DNA from: Bacillota bacterium
Lineage (GTDB): Bacteria > Bacillota_I > Bacilli_A > Erysipelotrichales > Erysipelotrichaceae
Direction: 5' to 3'
DNA: 47,148 nucleotides
Assembly: GCA_029097145.1 (NCBI GenBank)
Contig: JAQXNC010000130.1
Span: 1 to 47,148 of the forward strand
Part shown: positions 31,366 to 42,416 of the stretch, piece after piece
Layout of the letters: the number at the start of each line of letters is the position of its first letter
Position numbering within the stretch: the stretch's first letter is position 1
Made by a program: the position numbers and the translations under genes
Notes under the pieces: generated by a model
The model's input: the letters and a program-made list of their open reading frames with translations, nothing else
The model's database searches: none
Told to the model about the DNA's origin: nothing

Positions 31366-32199
31366 TTAAATAAATGGATTAAAGAATAAATTCTTTGTAA
31401 CTGCAAAACGCATAAATAAAGTAAATACTAATACCATTAAACATACAAATAAACTTAAGTAATCATTTCTATCAAGTTTTTTATACGAATACCATGTACG
31501 CTTTTTATTTTTGCCATAACCTCTTAAATCCATGGCATTAGTAATCAGTTCAACACGATCTAGTGTTGAAAAGATCAATGGTATCAGAATATTAGTCATA
31601 TTTTTAAGTCGTTTTATAACCTTTTCTTTTTTACTCATCTCGATTCCTCGAGCCTGCTGTGCCAAAGAAATTGTATGATAATCTCTTTGAACATCAGGAA
31701 AGTATCTAAGTGTCAGTGATACAGCTGAGCATGCTCTGTAATTAATCCCAACACTGTTTAAACTGCTGGCAAACTCGCTTGGATTGGTTGTAAAAAAGAA
31801 TATTAGTCCCAGCGGTATCACTGAGAGATACTTTGAAAACTTGGTTATCTGATAAAACAGCTGTTCTAAAGTAACAATATAATGCGAATTAAATCTGAAA
31901 ACTTCATGACATGTACCATATATCTCAACGCCATACATTGGTGAGAAAAGATAGGTCAAAAAGAAATTGGTCACAAGAAAGATAAAGACATAAATAAACA
32001 TCAGTCTGACCTTTTTAAATTCAATCTTAGCAACTTTAAACAGTATCAGTGATAATACCATTATTCCAAGAATAATACGTATATCAAACGTCAACATAAC
32101 ACTTGTTGTCAGAAATAGGAAACAGATCAGTTTTGTTAAACCTGATAAACGATGAATAAAAGTATCAAGCTGACTGTATGAGAATAATTTAGTTTTCAT
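31366..32199 (-). CDS. ECF transporter transmembrane subunit EcfT
   Basis: 277 aa with about five membrane segments. The two cytoplasmic coupling motifs are visible: AQQARGIEMS and AMDLRGYGKNK (Ala-Arg-Gly type). It joins the ATPase with the substrate-binding S component. The start overlaps the end of the ATPase gene by 11 bases. It is probably dedicated to the UPF0397 S component encoded upstream, since all lie in one operon (group I-like arrangement). Confidence 0.9.
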   Translation of the reverse strand: MKTKLFSYSQLDTFIHRLSGLTKLICFLFLTTSVMLTFDIRIILGIMVLSLILFKVAKIEFKKVRLMFIYVFIFLVTNFFLTYLFSPMYGVEIYGTCHEVFRFNSHYIVTLEQLFYQITKFSKYLSVIPLGLIFFFTTNPSEFASSLNSVGINYRACSAVSLTLRYFPDVQRDYHTISLAQQARGIEMSKKEKVIKRLKNMTNILIPLIFSTLDRVELITNAMDLRGYGKNKKRTWYSYKKLDRNDYLSLFVCLMVLVFTLFMRFAVTKNLFFNPFI

Positions 32200-33904
32200 G
32201 AATTCTCAGCTCCTTTTCTTCTGCTATGAAGGTCTTAATAAAACCTAATGCGTCATCAATTCCTGCTTTCTTAGCCAAAGTATAAAGACTTGTTTTATTG
32301 AGATTAGCTTCTTTTATCCATTCATCGTTAATTAAGACTTCGCTAGCTAAAGTATCAGCGACTTTCAAGCCATTAGAAAGTACTACTGCTCGCTTCGTAT
32401 ATTCAAGCATCAGATGCATATCGTGAGTAATCAATATGATTGTTTGTCCTTCATCATTTAATGACTTTAAGAATTCCATTATTTCACTGTAATGATGATA
32501 ATCCTGCCCGGCAGTAGGTTCATCAAGAATAATGATTTTTGGTTCTAAAGCCAGAATCGAAGCAATTGTAACTCTCTTTTTTTGACCATAGCTTAAAGCG
32601 GATATAGGCCAGTCAATAAAAGGTGCTAAACCACATATCTTAAGTGTCTTTTCAACACGTTTTCTGATTTCTGTTTCATCGAGGCCCTGATTACGCAAAC
32701 CAAGCGCCACTTCATCATAAATCATCGTTTTACATATCATCTGATTTGGATTCTGCAAGACATAACCGATTACTTCACCACGTTCCTTAATAGACATGGT
32801 ACTTATTTCATGATTCTTAAGCATCATTTCACCACTGTCAGGATTCTCAAATCCGACAATAATCTTGGATAACGTTGATTTACCAGCGCCATTTTTACCA
32901 ACTATCGCCATCATTTCATGTTCATATACTTCAAAATTTATGTCGTTCAATACTTTTTTTACACCGTCATAACTGAAATTTAAATGATTTATTTTTAAGA
33001 TAACATCCTCTTTTTTGTCATCTTCCCTGATAGCTGCATTACGATACCAGTTTCTGAGTTTTTCTTCATTGCCTTTTAAGTCAAAACGTTCAATATTTTC
33101 TGGGTGCATATCTGCGGTAATCTTAATATCTGCATACTTACATGCCGTAACATATAAAGGCTCTCTTATGCCATGCTTTATCAGTATATCACTGGCTAAT
33201 ACTTCACTGCTTGATGCATCCATCAGAATATGCCCATCATCCATGACAATAATTCTATCAACATCATGATGTAATACATCTTCAATACGATGTTCGATAA
33301 TAATGATGGTCTTATTGGTCTTCTTATGAATATCATCGATCAGTTCAATTGCTGTCTTACCGGTGGCTGGGTCCAGATTCGCTAATGGTTCATCGAAAAG
33401 TAAAATATCGACATCATCAACCATTACCCCGGCTAAAGATACTCTTTGTTTTTGACCTCCAGATAACTCCTGACATGAACGATCAAGAAAATTATCCATA
33501 TCAACAATCTTTGCGATTTCCTGAACTTTATCTTTCATCACTTCCTGATTAACCATATCATTCTCAAGCGAGAAAGCAATATCTTCACCGACATTCAACC
33601 CAACAAACTGTCCATCGGCATCCTGAAGAACAGTACCGATATTCTTTGACAGTTTAAAAATATTAGCATCCTTTGTTTCTATACCATTTACCTTTAAAGA
33701 GCCACTGATCTTACCTTTATAAGCGAAAGGTATCAGGCCATTTAAGCAATGTCCAAGTGTAGATTTACCACACCCTGATGGGCCAACAATCAGCACCTTT
33801 TCCCCAGGATAAATATTTAGATTGATATTGTACAATGTAGGTTCAGACTGAGCAAAATATTGAAACGTAAAATCTTCAAATTTAATAATTGCTTCTTTTT
33901 CCAT
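32189..33904 (-). CDS. ECF transporter double ATPase (EcfA-EcfA' fusion)
   Basis: 571 aa containing two complete ABC domains. First: Walker A GPSGCGKST (~38), LSGGQKQR and VDILLFDEP. Second: Walker A GKNGAGKST (~333), LSYGQKKR and PKIIILDEPTAGQ. The fused arrangement is typical of YkoD-like ECF systems. It powers vitamin- or precursor-type uptake together with EcfT and the S component. A terminator-like hairpin separates it from the S-component gene and could lower its expression. Confidence 0.93.
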   Translation of the reverse strand: MEKEAIIKFEDFTFQYFAQSEPTLYNINLNIYPGEKVLIVGPSGCGKSTLGHCLNGLIPFAYKGKISGSLKVNGIETKDANIFKLSKNIGTVLQDADGQFVGLNVGEDIAFSLENDMVNQEVMKDKVQEIAKIVDMDNFLDRSCQELSGGQKQRVSLAGVMVDDVDILLFDEPLANLDPATGKTAIELIDDIHKKTNKTIIIIEHRIEDVLHHDVDRIIVMDDGHILMDASSSEVLASDILIKHGIREPLYVTACKYADIKITADMHPENIERFDLKGNEEKLRNWYRNAAIREDDKKEDVILKINHLNFSYDGVKKVLNDINFEVYEHEMMAIVGKNGAGKSTLSKIIVGFENPDSGEMMLKNHEISTMSIKERGEVIGYVLQNPNQMICKTMIYDEVALGLRNQGLDETEIRKRVEKTLKICGLAPFIDWPISALSYGQKKRVTIASILALEPKIIILDEPTAGQDYHHYSEIMEFLKSLNDEGQTIILITHDMHLMLEYTKRAVVLSNGLKVADTLASEVLINDEWIKEANLNKTSLYTLAKKAGIDDALGFIKTFIAEEKELRIHEN

Positions 33905-33931
33905 ATAAATCCTCTCCTATATATTATAAGT

Positions 33932-33968
33932 AAAAAATGTTTGATGCAGAAGAAACATCAAACATTTT
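33932..33968 (-). terminator. Intra-operon terminator/attenuator between the S component and the ECF ATPase
   Basis: 13-bp stem AAAATGTTTGATG / CATCAAACATTTT with a 9-base loop and a short T-run. It would give more S component than ATPase. Confidence 0.75.
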
Positions 33969-33992
33969 GACACTTAGAATTGTATTTATTTA

Positions 33993-34544
33993 TTATTTCT
34001 TGCTTAAAGAACCTTCTTTGGTCTTTGTCTTAGCATAAGCGAAAGCTAAAGCTCCACCAACTACTACAACAACAATAGCGTCCATAATAAAAGCTACAGC
34101 ACCCTGAGTAAATACCAGACTTACTGGTTCAGCATACATCACGATATCAAGTACAGGCGCAACAACTACCCATGCAACCGCATTTGCAATCACATTCCAG
34201 ATAACAAATGTCTTAACATCAAATTCGCCCTGTTCAATATCAGTTTTAGATTTAAGATATGCAACACCACCAATTGCACCAGCAACACCAGATGCAACAA
34301 CCCAGCTCCACCAAGGTGAACCATATGATAAGAAGTCTGATAATGCATGTCCAATGAATGCAATTAATCCACCTGCTACAGGACCAAATAATAATCCAAA
34401 GAAGCCTGAAATTGCATATGCAAGCTGTAAATTAGTTTCAGGTACAGGTGAAGGAACTTTAACAAACATGAACAATACCATGAATAGTGCTCCACCTAAA
34501 CCAGTTGCGACAATTGTCTTTGTTGAAAAGATACTCTTTTTCAT
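33993..34544 (-). CDS. ECF transporter S component, UPF0397 family
   Basis: 183 aa with about five membrane segments. The sequence KVPSPVPETNLQLAYAISGF and GHALSDFLSYGSPWWSWVVA are hallmarks of UPF0397, often labelled riboflavin-type ECF substrate-binding protein. The true ligand in this family is not settled. Being followed by ECF energising genes and two SAM hydrolases suggests SAM, adenosine or a related purine compound here. AGGGGGG precedes the ATG, and a minus-strand TATAAT lies about 30 bases upstream. No riboswitch is seen in its short leader. Confidence 0.85.
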   Translation of the reverse strand: MKKSIFSTKTIVATGLGGALFMVLFMFVKVPSPVPETNLQLAYAISGFFGLLFGPVAGGLIAFIGHALSDFLSYGSPWWSWVVASGVAGAIGGVAYLKSKTDIEQGEFDVKTFVIWNVIANAVAWVVVAPVLDIVMYAEPVSLVFTQGAVAFIMDAIVVVVVGGALAFAYAKTKTKEGSLSKK

Positions 34545-34614
34545 AATATAACCCCCCTAATCAACGCAAAAATTATAACTCAATTAAACTAATAATCATA
34601 GTCCTTTATTTAGA

Positions 34615-35592
34615 TTATTTAAGCGAAAATAGATAATTACTGTATTCATCAAGAATACTTCTTAAATCTTCATATGTTTCTAGATCATTACACATTCTTT
34701 TATATTTTGCGCACATAGGTAACCCCGTCAGATAATGTGAAGCTATCCCTCTCATCTGATGCATTGCGTTTTTTTCGCCCATAATCGCTATCAGTTTTTC
34801 AGTATGTTTAAGGCACATATCAAATCTTTCCTGGTATGTAACCTCGTAATTCTCAAGACCATTTTGATAATTGATAATTTCTTTAATCAAAAATGGATTA
34901 CCGACCAGAGCTCTACCAATCATAATCGCATCAGCACCAGTTACTCTTTGACATTCAATTGCATCTTCAACTGTCTTGATATCACCATTGGCGATTACCG
35001 GAATACTAACCTGTTCTTTCAGTTTTCTGATCAATTCCCAGTCTGCATGACCTTCATACATATCACTGCGGCATCTGGCATGAAGAGCGATTGCACTGAC
35101 ACCAACTTCTTGTAGACCTTTAGACAATTCTATGTAATTCATGGTACTTCTGGTAAAACCAAGACGCATTTTGACCGTCACAGGCTTAGATACATTTTTT
35201 ATTATTTCCCTAACGATATTAACAGCTTTTTCAGGTTCCTTCATTAAGGCGCTGCCCGCACCTGTCTTAATAACTTTATTGACCGGACAACCCATATTGA
35301 TATCAATAATATCAGCGTTGGTATGTCTATCAAGATAAATAGCTGCCTGTACCATTGATTCAACATCGCTGCCAAACAGCTGAACACTGACTGGATGAAA
35401 GGAGTCATCAATTAATGACATATTTTTGGTCTTCTCATTTTCATATACAATAGCCTTATCACTTAACATTTCTGTATATACAAGCCCAGCTCCCTCCTTA
35501 AAACAGAGTTCGCGAAAAGCACCATTACTGATGCCAGCCATTGGTGCTACAACGATATTATTTTTAATTTCAATATCTCTAATTTTCCACAT
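34615..35592 (-). CDS. dus: tRNA-dihydrouridine synthase
   Basis: 325 aa from the ATG that lies inside the end of hslO (14-base overlap). FMN-binding TIM barrel: [18 protein letters not shown], the active-site cysteine in NMGCPVNKV, and phosphate binding in [16 protein letters not shown]. Dus reduces uridines in the D-loop of tRNA; the DusB subgroup is likely from length and gene context (hslO-dus is common in Firmicutes). The reading could also start at a TTG nine bases upstream. Confidence 0.92.
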   Translation of the reverse strand: MWKIRDIEIKNNIVVAPMAGISNGAFRELCFKEGAGLVYTEMLSDKAIVYENEKTKNMSLIDDSFHPVSVQLFGSDVESMVQAAIYLDRHTNADIIDINMGCPVNKVIKTGAGSALMKEPEKAVNIVREIIKNVSKPVTVKMRLGFTRSTMNYIELSKGLQEVGVSAIALHARCRSDMYEGHADWELIRKLKEQVSIPVIANGDIKTVEDAIECQRVTGADAIMIGRALVGNPFLIKEIINYQNGLENYEVTYQERFDMCLKHTEKLIAIMGEKNAMHQMRGIASHYLTGLPMCAKYKRMCNDLETYEDLRSILDEYSNYLFSLK

Positions 35593-36463
35593 GTTCCTCA
35601 ATAAATTTCAGCAGTTCATCTTTGCTGATATGATAGAAGGTATTGCAGTATTCACACTTCAGCTCAATCATATCATCCTTCATAACTTCTTCAAGATCAT
35701 TCTTATTCAGCGTTAATAACGCTTCCATAAAACGTTCCTTTGAGCAGTCACAATGAAATCTCACTTCACGTCTTTCAAGAATTTCAGCATCTTCAAAAAG
35801 CATATTCAGTATCTCATCTGGTGTATTCTCCATCATCATTTCACTGACTGGTTTAAGCTTCTTAGCAGCATTTTCGACATATTCGATATCTTCATCGGTA
35901 TGTCCTGGCAGCATTTCAATAATAATAGCTCCAGCTGATTTAGTAGAATAATCAGTATCAACTAAAACACCAACCGATACAAGCGATGGAATCTGTTCAG
36001 ATACCGTAAAATAATAGGCAAAATCTTCACCAATTTCACCTGTTTGCAGTTCAATCTGTGAAGTAAATATATTTTTTAGACCCATGTTTTTTGCTACTTT
36101 AATATAACCATCAGTACCTACTGCCAGACCGACTGCCAGTTTATTATTGCTGTTATATTTCATATAGATTGTGTTATCGCCAACAAAACCCTTAAGATTA
36201 CCATCACCTCTGGCCTCTACCAGAATTGTACCAATAGGACCACCACCATTGATTTCTATCGTAACTTTTTCATCTGCGCGCTTAAGCATGGCGCCCATCA
36301 GGGCTGCAATTGATAATACACGACCCATGGCAGCATTTGATGTTGGGTACAAATCATGAGTCAGACGAGCATCTTCACATAGTTTTGTTGTTTCAGCCAT
36401 CAGAATACGCACACGTCTGTTTCTGGCAACTGCCATTAAAATATTTGATTCTTTCATAGTCAC
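35579..36463 (-). CDS. hslO: Hsp33 redox-regulated chaperonin
   Basis: 294 aa. The C-terminal redox switch is complete: [10 protein letters not shown] and [10 protein letters not shown] (C-x-C...C-x-x-C) binds zinc when reduced; oxidation by hypochlorous acid or peroxide releases zinc and activates chaperone function. The N-terminal substrate-binding domain is intact ([20 protein letters not shown]). It follows ftsH after a terminator-like hairpin and overlaps dus. Confidence 0.94.
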   Translation of the reverse strand: MTMKESNILMAVARNRRVRILMAETTKLCEDARLTHDLYPTSNAAMGRVLSIAALMGAMLKRADEKVTIEINGGGPIGTILVEARGDGNLKGFVGDNTIYMKYNSNNKLAVGLAVGTDGYIKVAKNMGLKNIFTSQIELQTGEIGEDFAYYFTVSEQIPSLVSVGVLVDTDYSTKSAGAIIIEMLPGHTDEDIEYVENAAKKLKPVSEMMMENTPDEILNMLFEDAEILERREVRFHCDCSKERFMEALLTLNKNDLEEVMKDDMIELKCEYCNTFYHISKDELLKFIEEHVEN

Positions 36464-36468
36464 CTCTT

Positions 36469-36501
36469 AAAAAGAAACTGAGTTTACTCAGCTTCTTTTA
36501 T
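36469..36501 (-). terminator. Hairpin between ftsH and hslO
   Basis: AGAAGCTGAGT / ACTCAGTTTCT with a 2-base loop, overlapping the ftsH stop and followed by a short T-run; probably partial termination. Confidence 0.65.
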
Positions 36502-38364
36502 TTCACTTTCTTTATTTACAAGCTTACCATCTACGATAACAAGTTTATCATTGATTACTTCATCGATTTCTTCAGCTGTCAGAGTTTCATTAACAATCAG
36601 TGCCTCTGCAATCTTTACGAGGTCTTCCTTATGCGTATTAATGATATCTGTAGCCTTATCGTGACAGTAATCTACAATCTTACGAACTTCCTGATCAATT
36701 TCAAACGCAACCTGACTTGAAACATTTGATGGAGAATTATAATCTCTACCAAGGAATACATTCTTTGATCCATGGTCATACTGTACAGGACCAAGTCCAC
36801 TCATACCATATAAGGTAACCATATCCTTGGCAATCTTAGTAGCCTGCTCAATATCACCGCTGGCACCAGTTGAAATATCATCAAAGAAAATTTCTTCTGC
36901 ACATCTTCCACCCATATATGATGTAATTGTATCTACAAGTTCCTTACGGGTATTAAGAATACGTTCCTTACGTGGAGTAATGAGGTTATAACCTCCGGCA
37001 CTACCACGAGGGATAATTGTAACTTTCTGAACGATTGCACCATCAGGAAGATTTAAACCAACAATGGCATGTCCTGCTTCATGATAGGCAACCAGTTTCT
37101 TTGAATAGTCATCATATTTACGAGACTTCTTGGCTGGACCCATCATAACTCTATCAATGGCTTCGTCGATATTATTCATTGTGATAGTATCGCTATTTTC
37201 TCTTACTGCCAGAATAGCTGCTTCGTTTAAAACATTTTCAAGATCGGCACCAGAGAATCCAGGTGTACGATTTGCCAACGCCTCAAGATTGATATCAGCG
37301 CTCAGGTGTTTATTACGAGCATGAACCTTGAGGATGGCTTCACGTCCCTTTTTATCAGGTAATGAAACTGTAATCTGACGGTCAAAACGTCCTGGTCTTA
37401 AAAGTGCAGGGTCCAAGACATCTGGTCGGTTAGTTGCTGCAATTACAACAATACCACTGTTGTCAGACATACCATCCATCTCAACCAGCAACTGATTGAG
37501 TGTCTGTTCTCTTTCGTCATGGCCACCACCCATACCAGCACCACGTTGACGTCCAACAGCATCAATTTCATCAATAAATATCATACAAGGCGCAGTCTGT
37601 TTAGCTTTTTTAAACATATCTCTAACACGGCTGGCACCAACACCAACAAACATTTCAACGAAATCAGAACCAGAAATTGAATAGAATGGTACATTAGCTT
37701 CACCAGCTACAGCCTTAGCGAGCAAGGTCTTACCAGTACCTGGAGAACCAACCATCAGAATACCTTTAGGTATACGGGCACCCATTTTAGCAAACTTTCT
37801 AGGTGTTTTCAGATATTCAATAATTTCAGCCATTTCTTCTTTTTCTTCGTCACATCCTGCAACATCGTGGAAACGAACCTTGATATCACTTTCAAGACGT
37901 GCTCTAGATTTAGAGAAATCGAAAGCCTGTTTATTGGCTCCTCCGCCACTGTTAAGTGTCCTAAGCATGAAGATACCAAAACCTAAGAATAGAAGAATTG
38001 GGATAATTGAACCCAGCAATTCTAAAAATACTGAAGATTCATTTGCATCTGTAATACTGATGTTACTATTCTTCTTTAATGCATCCATCACCTCAGTAAA
38101 TTCTGATTCTGAGTTAGGAATTGTTGCGGTAAAGTTATGACTTTCGCCATTTACTTCATACATACCACTAACAGTAGTAGTATTGTAATCAACAGAAACA
38201 TTGGCTTTAGTGATTTCGCCGCTCTTTAATACCTTTGTAAATTCAGAATAAGTAAGTGTCTCTGCTTTGCTGCCAAGTGGATTCATAAATGTGATAGATA
38301 AAATAAATAACATCACAATCAGATATGGCAGACTGTATAATAATCTGTTTTTGTTATTTGGCAT
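36484..38364 (-). CDS. ftsH: ATP-dependent zinc metalloprotease FtsH
   Basis: 626 aa. Two N-terminal membrane segments (~10-28 and ~108-130) flank an extracytoplasmic domain. The AAA+ module has Walker A GSPGTGKT, Walker [13 protein letters not shown] and the [21 protein letters not shown]; the protease site is HEAGH with the third zinc ligand further on. It degrades membrane and regulatory proteins. The order hpt-ftsH-hslO-dus, downstream of tilS, is the classic Firmicutes arrangement. Confidence 0.97.
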   Translation of the reverse strand: MPNNKNRLLYSLPYLIVMLFILSITFMNPLGSKAETLTYSEFTKVLKSGEITKANVSVDYNTTTVSGMYEVNGESHNFTATIPNSESEFTEVMDALKKNSNISITDANESSVFLELLGSIIPILLFLGFGIFMLRTLNSGGGANKQAFDFSKSRARLESDIKVRFHDVAGCDEEKEEMAEIIEYLKTPRKFAKMGARIPKGILMVGSPGTGKTLLAKAVAGEANVPFYSISGSDFVEMFVGVGASRVRDMFKKAKQTAPCMIFIDEIDAVGRQRGAGMGGGHDEREQTLNQLLVEMDGMSDNSGIVVIAATNRPDVLDPALLRPGRFDRQITVSLPDKKGREAILKVHARNKHLSADINLEALANRTPGFSGADLENVLNEAAILAVRENSDTITMNNIDEAIDRVMMGPAKKSRKYDDYSKKLVAYHEAGHAIVGLNLPDGAIVQKVTIIPRGSAGGYNLITPRKERILNTRKELVDTITSYMGGRCAEEIFFDDISTGASGDIEQATKIAKDMVTLYGMSGLGPVQYDHGSKNVFLGRDYNSPSNVSSQVAFEIDQEVRKIVDYCHDKATDIINTHKEDLVKIAEALIVNETLTAEEIDEVINDKLVIVDGKLVNKESEIKEAE

Positions 38365-38368
38365 TTAA

Positions 38369-38905
38369 TTACTCCTTATAGCAATCTTCTTTCAAAATAC
38401 CTACATATGGTAAATTACGGTATTTCTGATTAAAATCAAGCCCAAACCCAACGACAAAGGCATCAGGGATAGTAAATCCAATATAATCAGCCTTTAGATC
38501 GACAATACGACGTTCGGGTTTATCTAATAATGATACAATTCTAACACTATTAGCTCCTTTAGAATATAATAAACCAACGACTTTTTGAAGTGTTTTGCCT
38601 GTATCAACAATATCTTCTACCACTATTACATCATCACCAACGATAGAATTAGATAAATCCTTATCAATTCTGACATCACCAGTCGATTCAGTTCCTGAAT
38701 AACTTGATACATCCATAAAATCAATTTCCATGTTGATTTCAATACGTTTCATCAGTTCAGCCAGAAAAGGCACTGATCCTTTTAATAAACCAATCAGAAT
38801 AGGTGTTTTTCCCTGATAATCTTTGGTTATCTCTTTACCAAGTTCCTTGCACCTGTTGATAATTTCATCTTCAGTAATAAGTATTTCCTTAATGTCGTTG
38901 TTCAT
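38369..38905 (-). CDS. hpt: Hypoxanthine phosphoribosyltransferase
   Basis: 178 aa. The PRPP-binding motif VVEDIVDTGKTLQKV is intact, as is the flexible-loop SYSGTESTGDVRI. It salvages hypoxanthine and guanine to IMP and GMP. Four bases separate its stop from ftsH; it lies 16 bases after tilS, so all are one operon. Confidence 0.96.
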   Translation of the reverse strand: MNNDIKEILITEDEIINRCKELGKEITKDYQGKTPILIGLLKGSVPFLAELMKRIEINMEIDFMDVSSYSGTESTGDVRIDKDLSNSIVGDDVIVVEDIVDTGKTLQKVVGLLYSKGANSVRIVSLLDKPERRIVDLKADYIGFTIPDAFVVGFGLDFNQKYRNLPYVGILKEDCYKE

Positions 38906-38921
38906 ATACTTCCTCCGTATT

Positions 38922-40103
38922 TTATAATTCTATCATAAATATATTGTGTTTTATAGAATAATGTGTTTTATTACAACCTATTTGTGGTACCAGTATTATT
39001 TCATTTTTCCTGTTAAGCATTACTGGCCATGTCAGTCTTTTATTGACTGGTATCTTTTTATCAATAAAGAAACGTGAAATCTTCTTGGTTCCATAACACA
39101 TTTCGATTGCGTCTCCATCTTGATAATTCCTGATAGTTATTGGAAAATCATCGTCTTTTAATGTCACTCCATGAAAACTGTCACCATTTGATGATAGTTT
39201 AAAGTAATGATGATTTAAATACTTAATTGAATCAAGTGTAATGCAGTAACTGTAATCGCTGTTCATAAAGTATATATAGTCATTCTGTTTCAATAAAAGA
39301 CGTTCTCTGATGTTAAGTTTCATCTTTTGTGAACATAAAATCTGACGGTTGATTTCCATAAGATAATCATCACCCAGATCTTCATAAAGTTTAACTCTTA
39401 AAAAAGTTCGAATATCCTTGATTTCTTGATATTCCTCAAGACTGTAATCTTCTTTTGTGTATTGTTGACGATAATTATCAAGATATGTATCTCTTTTGTG
39501 ATTTATTGTTTCAATCTTATCGTAAATCAGTCTTTTAGTCTTACGATCAAGCTTTTCAATTATCTTATGTCTAATGATATTCCTGGTATAGTGGTCTTCA
39601 AGATTTGATTCATCTATTCCATATTCAACACCATTATCATGGCAATAATTAACGAGATCCTGTTTTGTATATTTGAGTAATGGCCTGATAACTCTTAAAC
39701 CTTTTTCATTCATGATTGCTCTGATACCAAAATAGAAAGGTGTTGATCCTCTTTGTGATTGCATAATCGCTGTCTCAAGATAATCATCGAGCTGATGAGC
39801 CATTAAAATGTTATTTGTTCCATATATCTTAGCTACATGATTAAAAAAATCATAGCGATAATCTCTAGCCCACATCTGGAAATTACCAGTCGCATCGTAT
39901 GCATCTTTTTTAATAAAAGGAATCTGATACTTTTGACAGTATCGAGCGACAATCATTTCATCACGATAGGCTGTATCTCTTTTATGATAGTTCACATGCA
40001 GACATACAAGAGATATACCATATCTTCTTGCCATATCGAAAAGAGCCATTGAATCTGGCCCTCCACTTACCGCTATCAGCATTTTAAGTTTTTCTCTATT
40101 CAT
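38922..40103 (-). CDS. tilS: tRNA(Ile)-lysidine synthetase
   Basis: 393 aa. PP-loop AVSGGPDSMAL near the N-terminus binds ATP; HQLDDYLETAIMQSQRG is the second conserved block. The C-terminal substrate domain is present. It converts C34 of tRNA-Ile(CAU) to lysidine so that AUA is read as Ile; a fitting target tRNA is encoded at 18274-18350. Its start overlaps the upstream acetyltransferase gene by 8 bases. Confidence 0.95.
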   Translation of the reverse strand: MNREKLKMLIAVSGGPDSMALFDMARRYGISLVCLHVNYHKRDTAYRDEMIVARYCQKYQIPFIKKDAYDATGNFQMWARDYRYDFFNHVAKIYGTNNILMAHQLDDYLETAIMQSQRGSTPFYFGIRAIMNEKGLRVIRPLLKYTKQDLVNYCHDNGVEYGIDESNLEDHYTRNIIRHKIIEKLDRKTKRLIYDKIETINHKRDTYLDNYRQQYTKEDYSLEEYQEIKDIRTFLRVKLYEDLGDDYLMEINRQILCSQKMKLNIRERLLLKQNDYIYFMNSDYSYCITLDSIKYLNHHYFKLSSNGDSFHGVTLKDDDFPITIRNYQDGDAIEMCYGTKKISRFFIDKKIPVNKRLTWPVMLNRKNEIILVPQIGCNKTHYSIKHNIFMIEL

Positions 40104-40773
40104 TGCGTATCAACCAGTATTCACATTTTTCTGATTCTTCCAGGCCAAGTTTTCTCTGTAGAGCCATTGAAGATTCATTATCAACCATCACATCACAAAC
40201 AATTTCCATTGCATTATCTAACATATGATTAATCATTAAACCTTCAAGCTGATATGCATATCCCCTGTTTCTGTATTCATCAAAAATTCTAAGCATCCCC
40301 AATGTTCCTTCACGATGAATACCGATAAAACCAGCCAGATTATTTTCAACAAACAATCCAAAAATATTACCTGTCTTAATTCTCTCAGTTATTTCAACAG
40401 TATCGAGATAAGGATATTCTCTATCAACAGTATCAACATACTTTAGATCCAACTGTCTGAAATCACCTTCTAAACCATCAAACTTTTCTTTACTGTTATA
40501 TTTAAAAACCTTAAATTTCAGAATTTCATTAAATCCAATATTCTTTGATTTAATATATTCAGCGATATCTTCTTCATAACAGATTACTGAATAATAATCA
40601 TCGAATATAACTTCTGCATTTGATTTCTTAACTGTATCAAGATTATCCGCAACTATATAAAGATACCCTTCAATGTCATCTCCAATTATCTTGATATCAT
40701 TTTTATCAAGAATCATTCGAGCACCATCGTTGATAGCTCTATTTAATACTGTGTAACGTATATCACTAGACAT
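40096..40773 (-). CDS. GNAT/FR47-like acetyltransferase
   Basis: 225 aa from the ATG overlapping the last codons of ychF (ATGTCTAG). The C-terminal half is a GNAT fold: FGLFVENNLAGFIGIHREGT, then the acetyl-CoA site YRNRGYAYQLEGLMINHMLD and the NESSMALQRKLGL helix. The N-terminal half is more divergent. Substrate unknown. It sits between ychF and tilS, overlapping both, so it is translated with them. An upstream in-frame start (to 40812) would overlap ychF more deeply and has no binding site. Confidence 0.75.
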   Translation of the reverse strand: MSSDIRYTVLNRAINDGARMILDKNDIKIIGDDIEGYLYIVADNLDTVKKSNAEVIFDDYYSVICYEEDIAEYIKSKNIGFNEILKFKVFKYNSKEKFDGLEGDFRQLDLKYVDTVDREYPYLDTVEITERIKTGNIFGLFVENNLAGFIGIHREGTLGMLRIFDEYRNRGYAYQLEGLMINHMLDNAMEIVCDVMVDNESSMALQRKLGLEESEKCEYWLIRNE

Positions 40774-41866
40774 TAAATCTGAAATGCATGATGTCTCCGT
40801 CTTTTGCGACATAGTCCTTACCCTCTAATCTCAACTTACCAACTTCTTTAAGCTTAGCCTCAGTTTTATATTCCATAATATCTTCATATGTATAAACTTC
40901 AGCCTTAATAAAACCTTTCTGGAAATCTGAATGAATGACACCGGCACATTCCGGAGCAGTCATTCCATCCTTGAATGTCCAGCCACGACATTCATCTTTA
41001 CCTACTGTAAAGAATGTTTTTAAGCCTAAAGTCTTATAAGCTTTCAAAATAAGTTCATCAAGTCCTGAATGATGAATACCTAGATCTTCAAGAAAAGCCA
41101 GTTTCTCTTCCTTGTCAAGATCACTTAAATCTTCTTCAATCTTGGCACTGATCGCAACGACTTCACTGTTTTCTTCTTTCGCCAGTTTTACTACCTCGCG
41201 ATAGTGTTCATTAATATCAGGATCATTAATCTCATCTTCTTTGATGTTAGCGATATAAATTATTGGTTTAGATGTCAAAAAATTCATCGTCTTGACATAT
41301 AACTTCTCTTCTTTATCAAATTCCAACGTATTAATTAGCTTGCCGCTATTTAGACATTCATTGATACGTGTCAGAATATTATACTCATATACGGCATCCT
41401 TATCTTTAGTCTGGGCTTTTTTTACAATCTTTGACATACGGTTTTCAACAGTTACCATATCAGCCATAATCAATTCATAATTAATGATTTCGATATCTCT
41501 TTTTGGATCAACCGTATTATAGACATGCGTAATATCATTATCCTCAAAGCATCTGACTACATGACATATCGCATCAACTTCACGGATATTGGCCAAAAAC
41601 TTGTTTCCCAGACCTTCACCTTTAGATGCACCCTTGACAAGACCGGCAATGTCAGTGAATTCAAATGTTGTATAAATAGTCTTTAATGGTTCAAATAGTT
41701 CTGATAATTTAACCAGTCTTTCATCCTTAACTTCAACAACCCCAACATTAGGTTCTATAGTCGCAAAAGGATAATTGGCTGCTTCTATTTTACTGTTTGT
41801 AATCGCATTGAATAATGTTGATTTACCAACATTTGGTAAACCGACGATACCTGCTGTTAAACTCAT
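40766..41866 (-). CDS. ychF: Ribosome-associated GTPase/ATPase YchF
   Basis: 366 aa. P-loop [16 protein letters not shown]3 [20 protein letters not shown] (switch II), and the NxxE motif characteristic of YchF in place of NKxD, conferring ATP preference. The C-terminal TGS domain is present (ending [16 protein letters not shown]). It acts in translation and oxidative stress response. It starts the run toward tilS. Confidence 0.96.
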   Translation of the reverse strand: MSLTAGIVGLPNVGKSTLFNAITNSKIEAANYPFATIEPNVGVVEVKDERLVKLSELFEPLKTIYTTFEFTDIAGLVKGASKGEGLGNKFLANIREVDAICHVVRCFEDNDITHVYNTVDPKRDIEIINYELIMADMVTVENRMSKIVKKAQTKDKDAVYEYNILTRINECLNSGKLINTLEFDKEEKLYVKTMNFLTSKPIIYIANIKEDEINDPDINEHYREVVKLAKEENSEVVAISAKIEEDLSDLDKEEKLAFLEDLGIHHSGLDELILKAYKTLGLKTFFTVGKDECRGWTFKDGMTAPECAGVIHSDFQKGFIKAEVYTYEDIMEYKTEAKLKEVGKLRLEGKDYVAKDGDIMHFRFNV

Positions 41867-41906
41867 TTTCTACGTTCCCCTTTGTTAATTAATCTAATTT
41901 ATTCTA

Positions 41907-42416
41907 TCACAAATCATATTCAATAATTCCAAATATCAATGAAATCATCATTAAAAAGATAATTTCCATTAATCCATTTACACATAAACTGTATGTATAA
42001 ATCCCAAATATACCAGTCATACTCAAAACATATATCAACATCAGCAATCTGAATTTCTTTAGACTGTATATGCGATAGCTGTAAACTGTTTTTAAAAGAC
42101 AGTAGTTTAGAAGCCCAAATCCCAGATAGCATGATATGATATGCAGATTCATCAAGATACTATTGTCTTCGATATATGGAAGATATACAGCGAGAATAAT
42201 TGACAAGATAAAAAGATAAAAATCTTTATTTGTAAGTATAGTTTTAATCACATGGCCATATGTCACAATCATGATTAAACCCATGATTAACTCAAATATA
42301 TAATACTGCCTTGAGATACCTGAAAGATTGCTCAAAAAAAGATCAGCCCGACTGATAAGGCCGATCGTATAAACATTGAGTAACAGATATAATAAGAACT
42401 TAAATTTCCTTTTCAT
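41907..42416 (-). CDS. Hypothetical membrane protein, 169 aa
   Basis: Five or six hydrophobic segments separated by short loops, starting [20 protein letters not shown]. No recognised domain or catalytic motif. The start overlaps the end of the nucleoside phosphorylase gene by 17 bases, so it is translated with it. It could be a transporter-like or regulatory membrane protein, but nothing in the sequence says which. Confidence 0.7.
   Translation of the reverse strand: MKRKFKFLLYLLLNVYTIGLISRADLFLSNLSGISRQYYIFELIMGLIMIVTYGHVIKTILTNKDFYLFILSIILAVYLPYIEDNSILMNLHIISCYLGFGLLNYCLLKTVYSYRIYSLKKFRLLMLIYVLSMTGIFGIYTYSLCVNGLMEIIFLMMISLIFGIIEYDL

Noticed and set aside
34545-34614. Riboswitch ahead of the UPF0397 gene
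   Set aside because: The leader is too short and shows no known aptamer motif; only a -10 box and ribosome binding site are visible.
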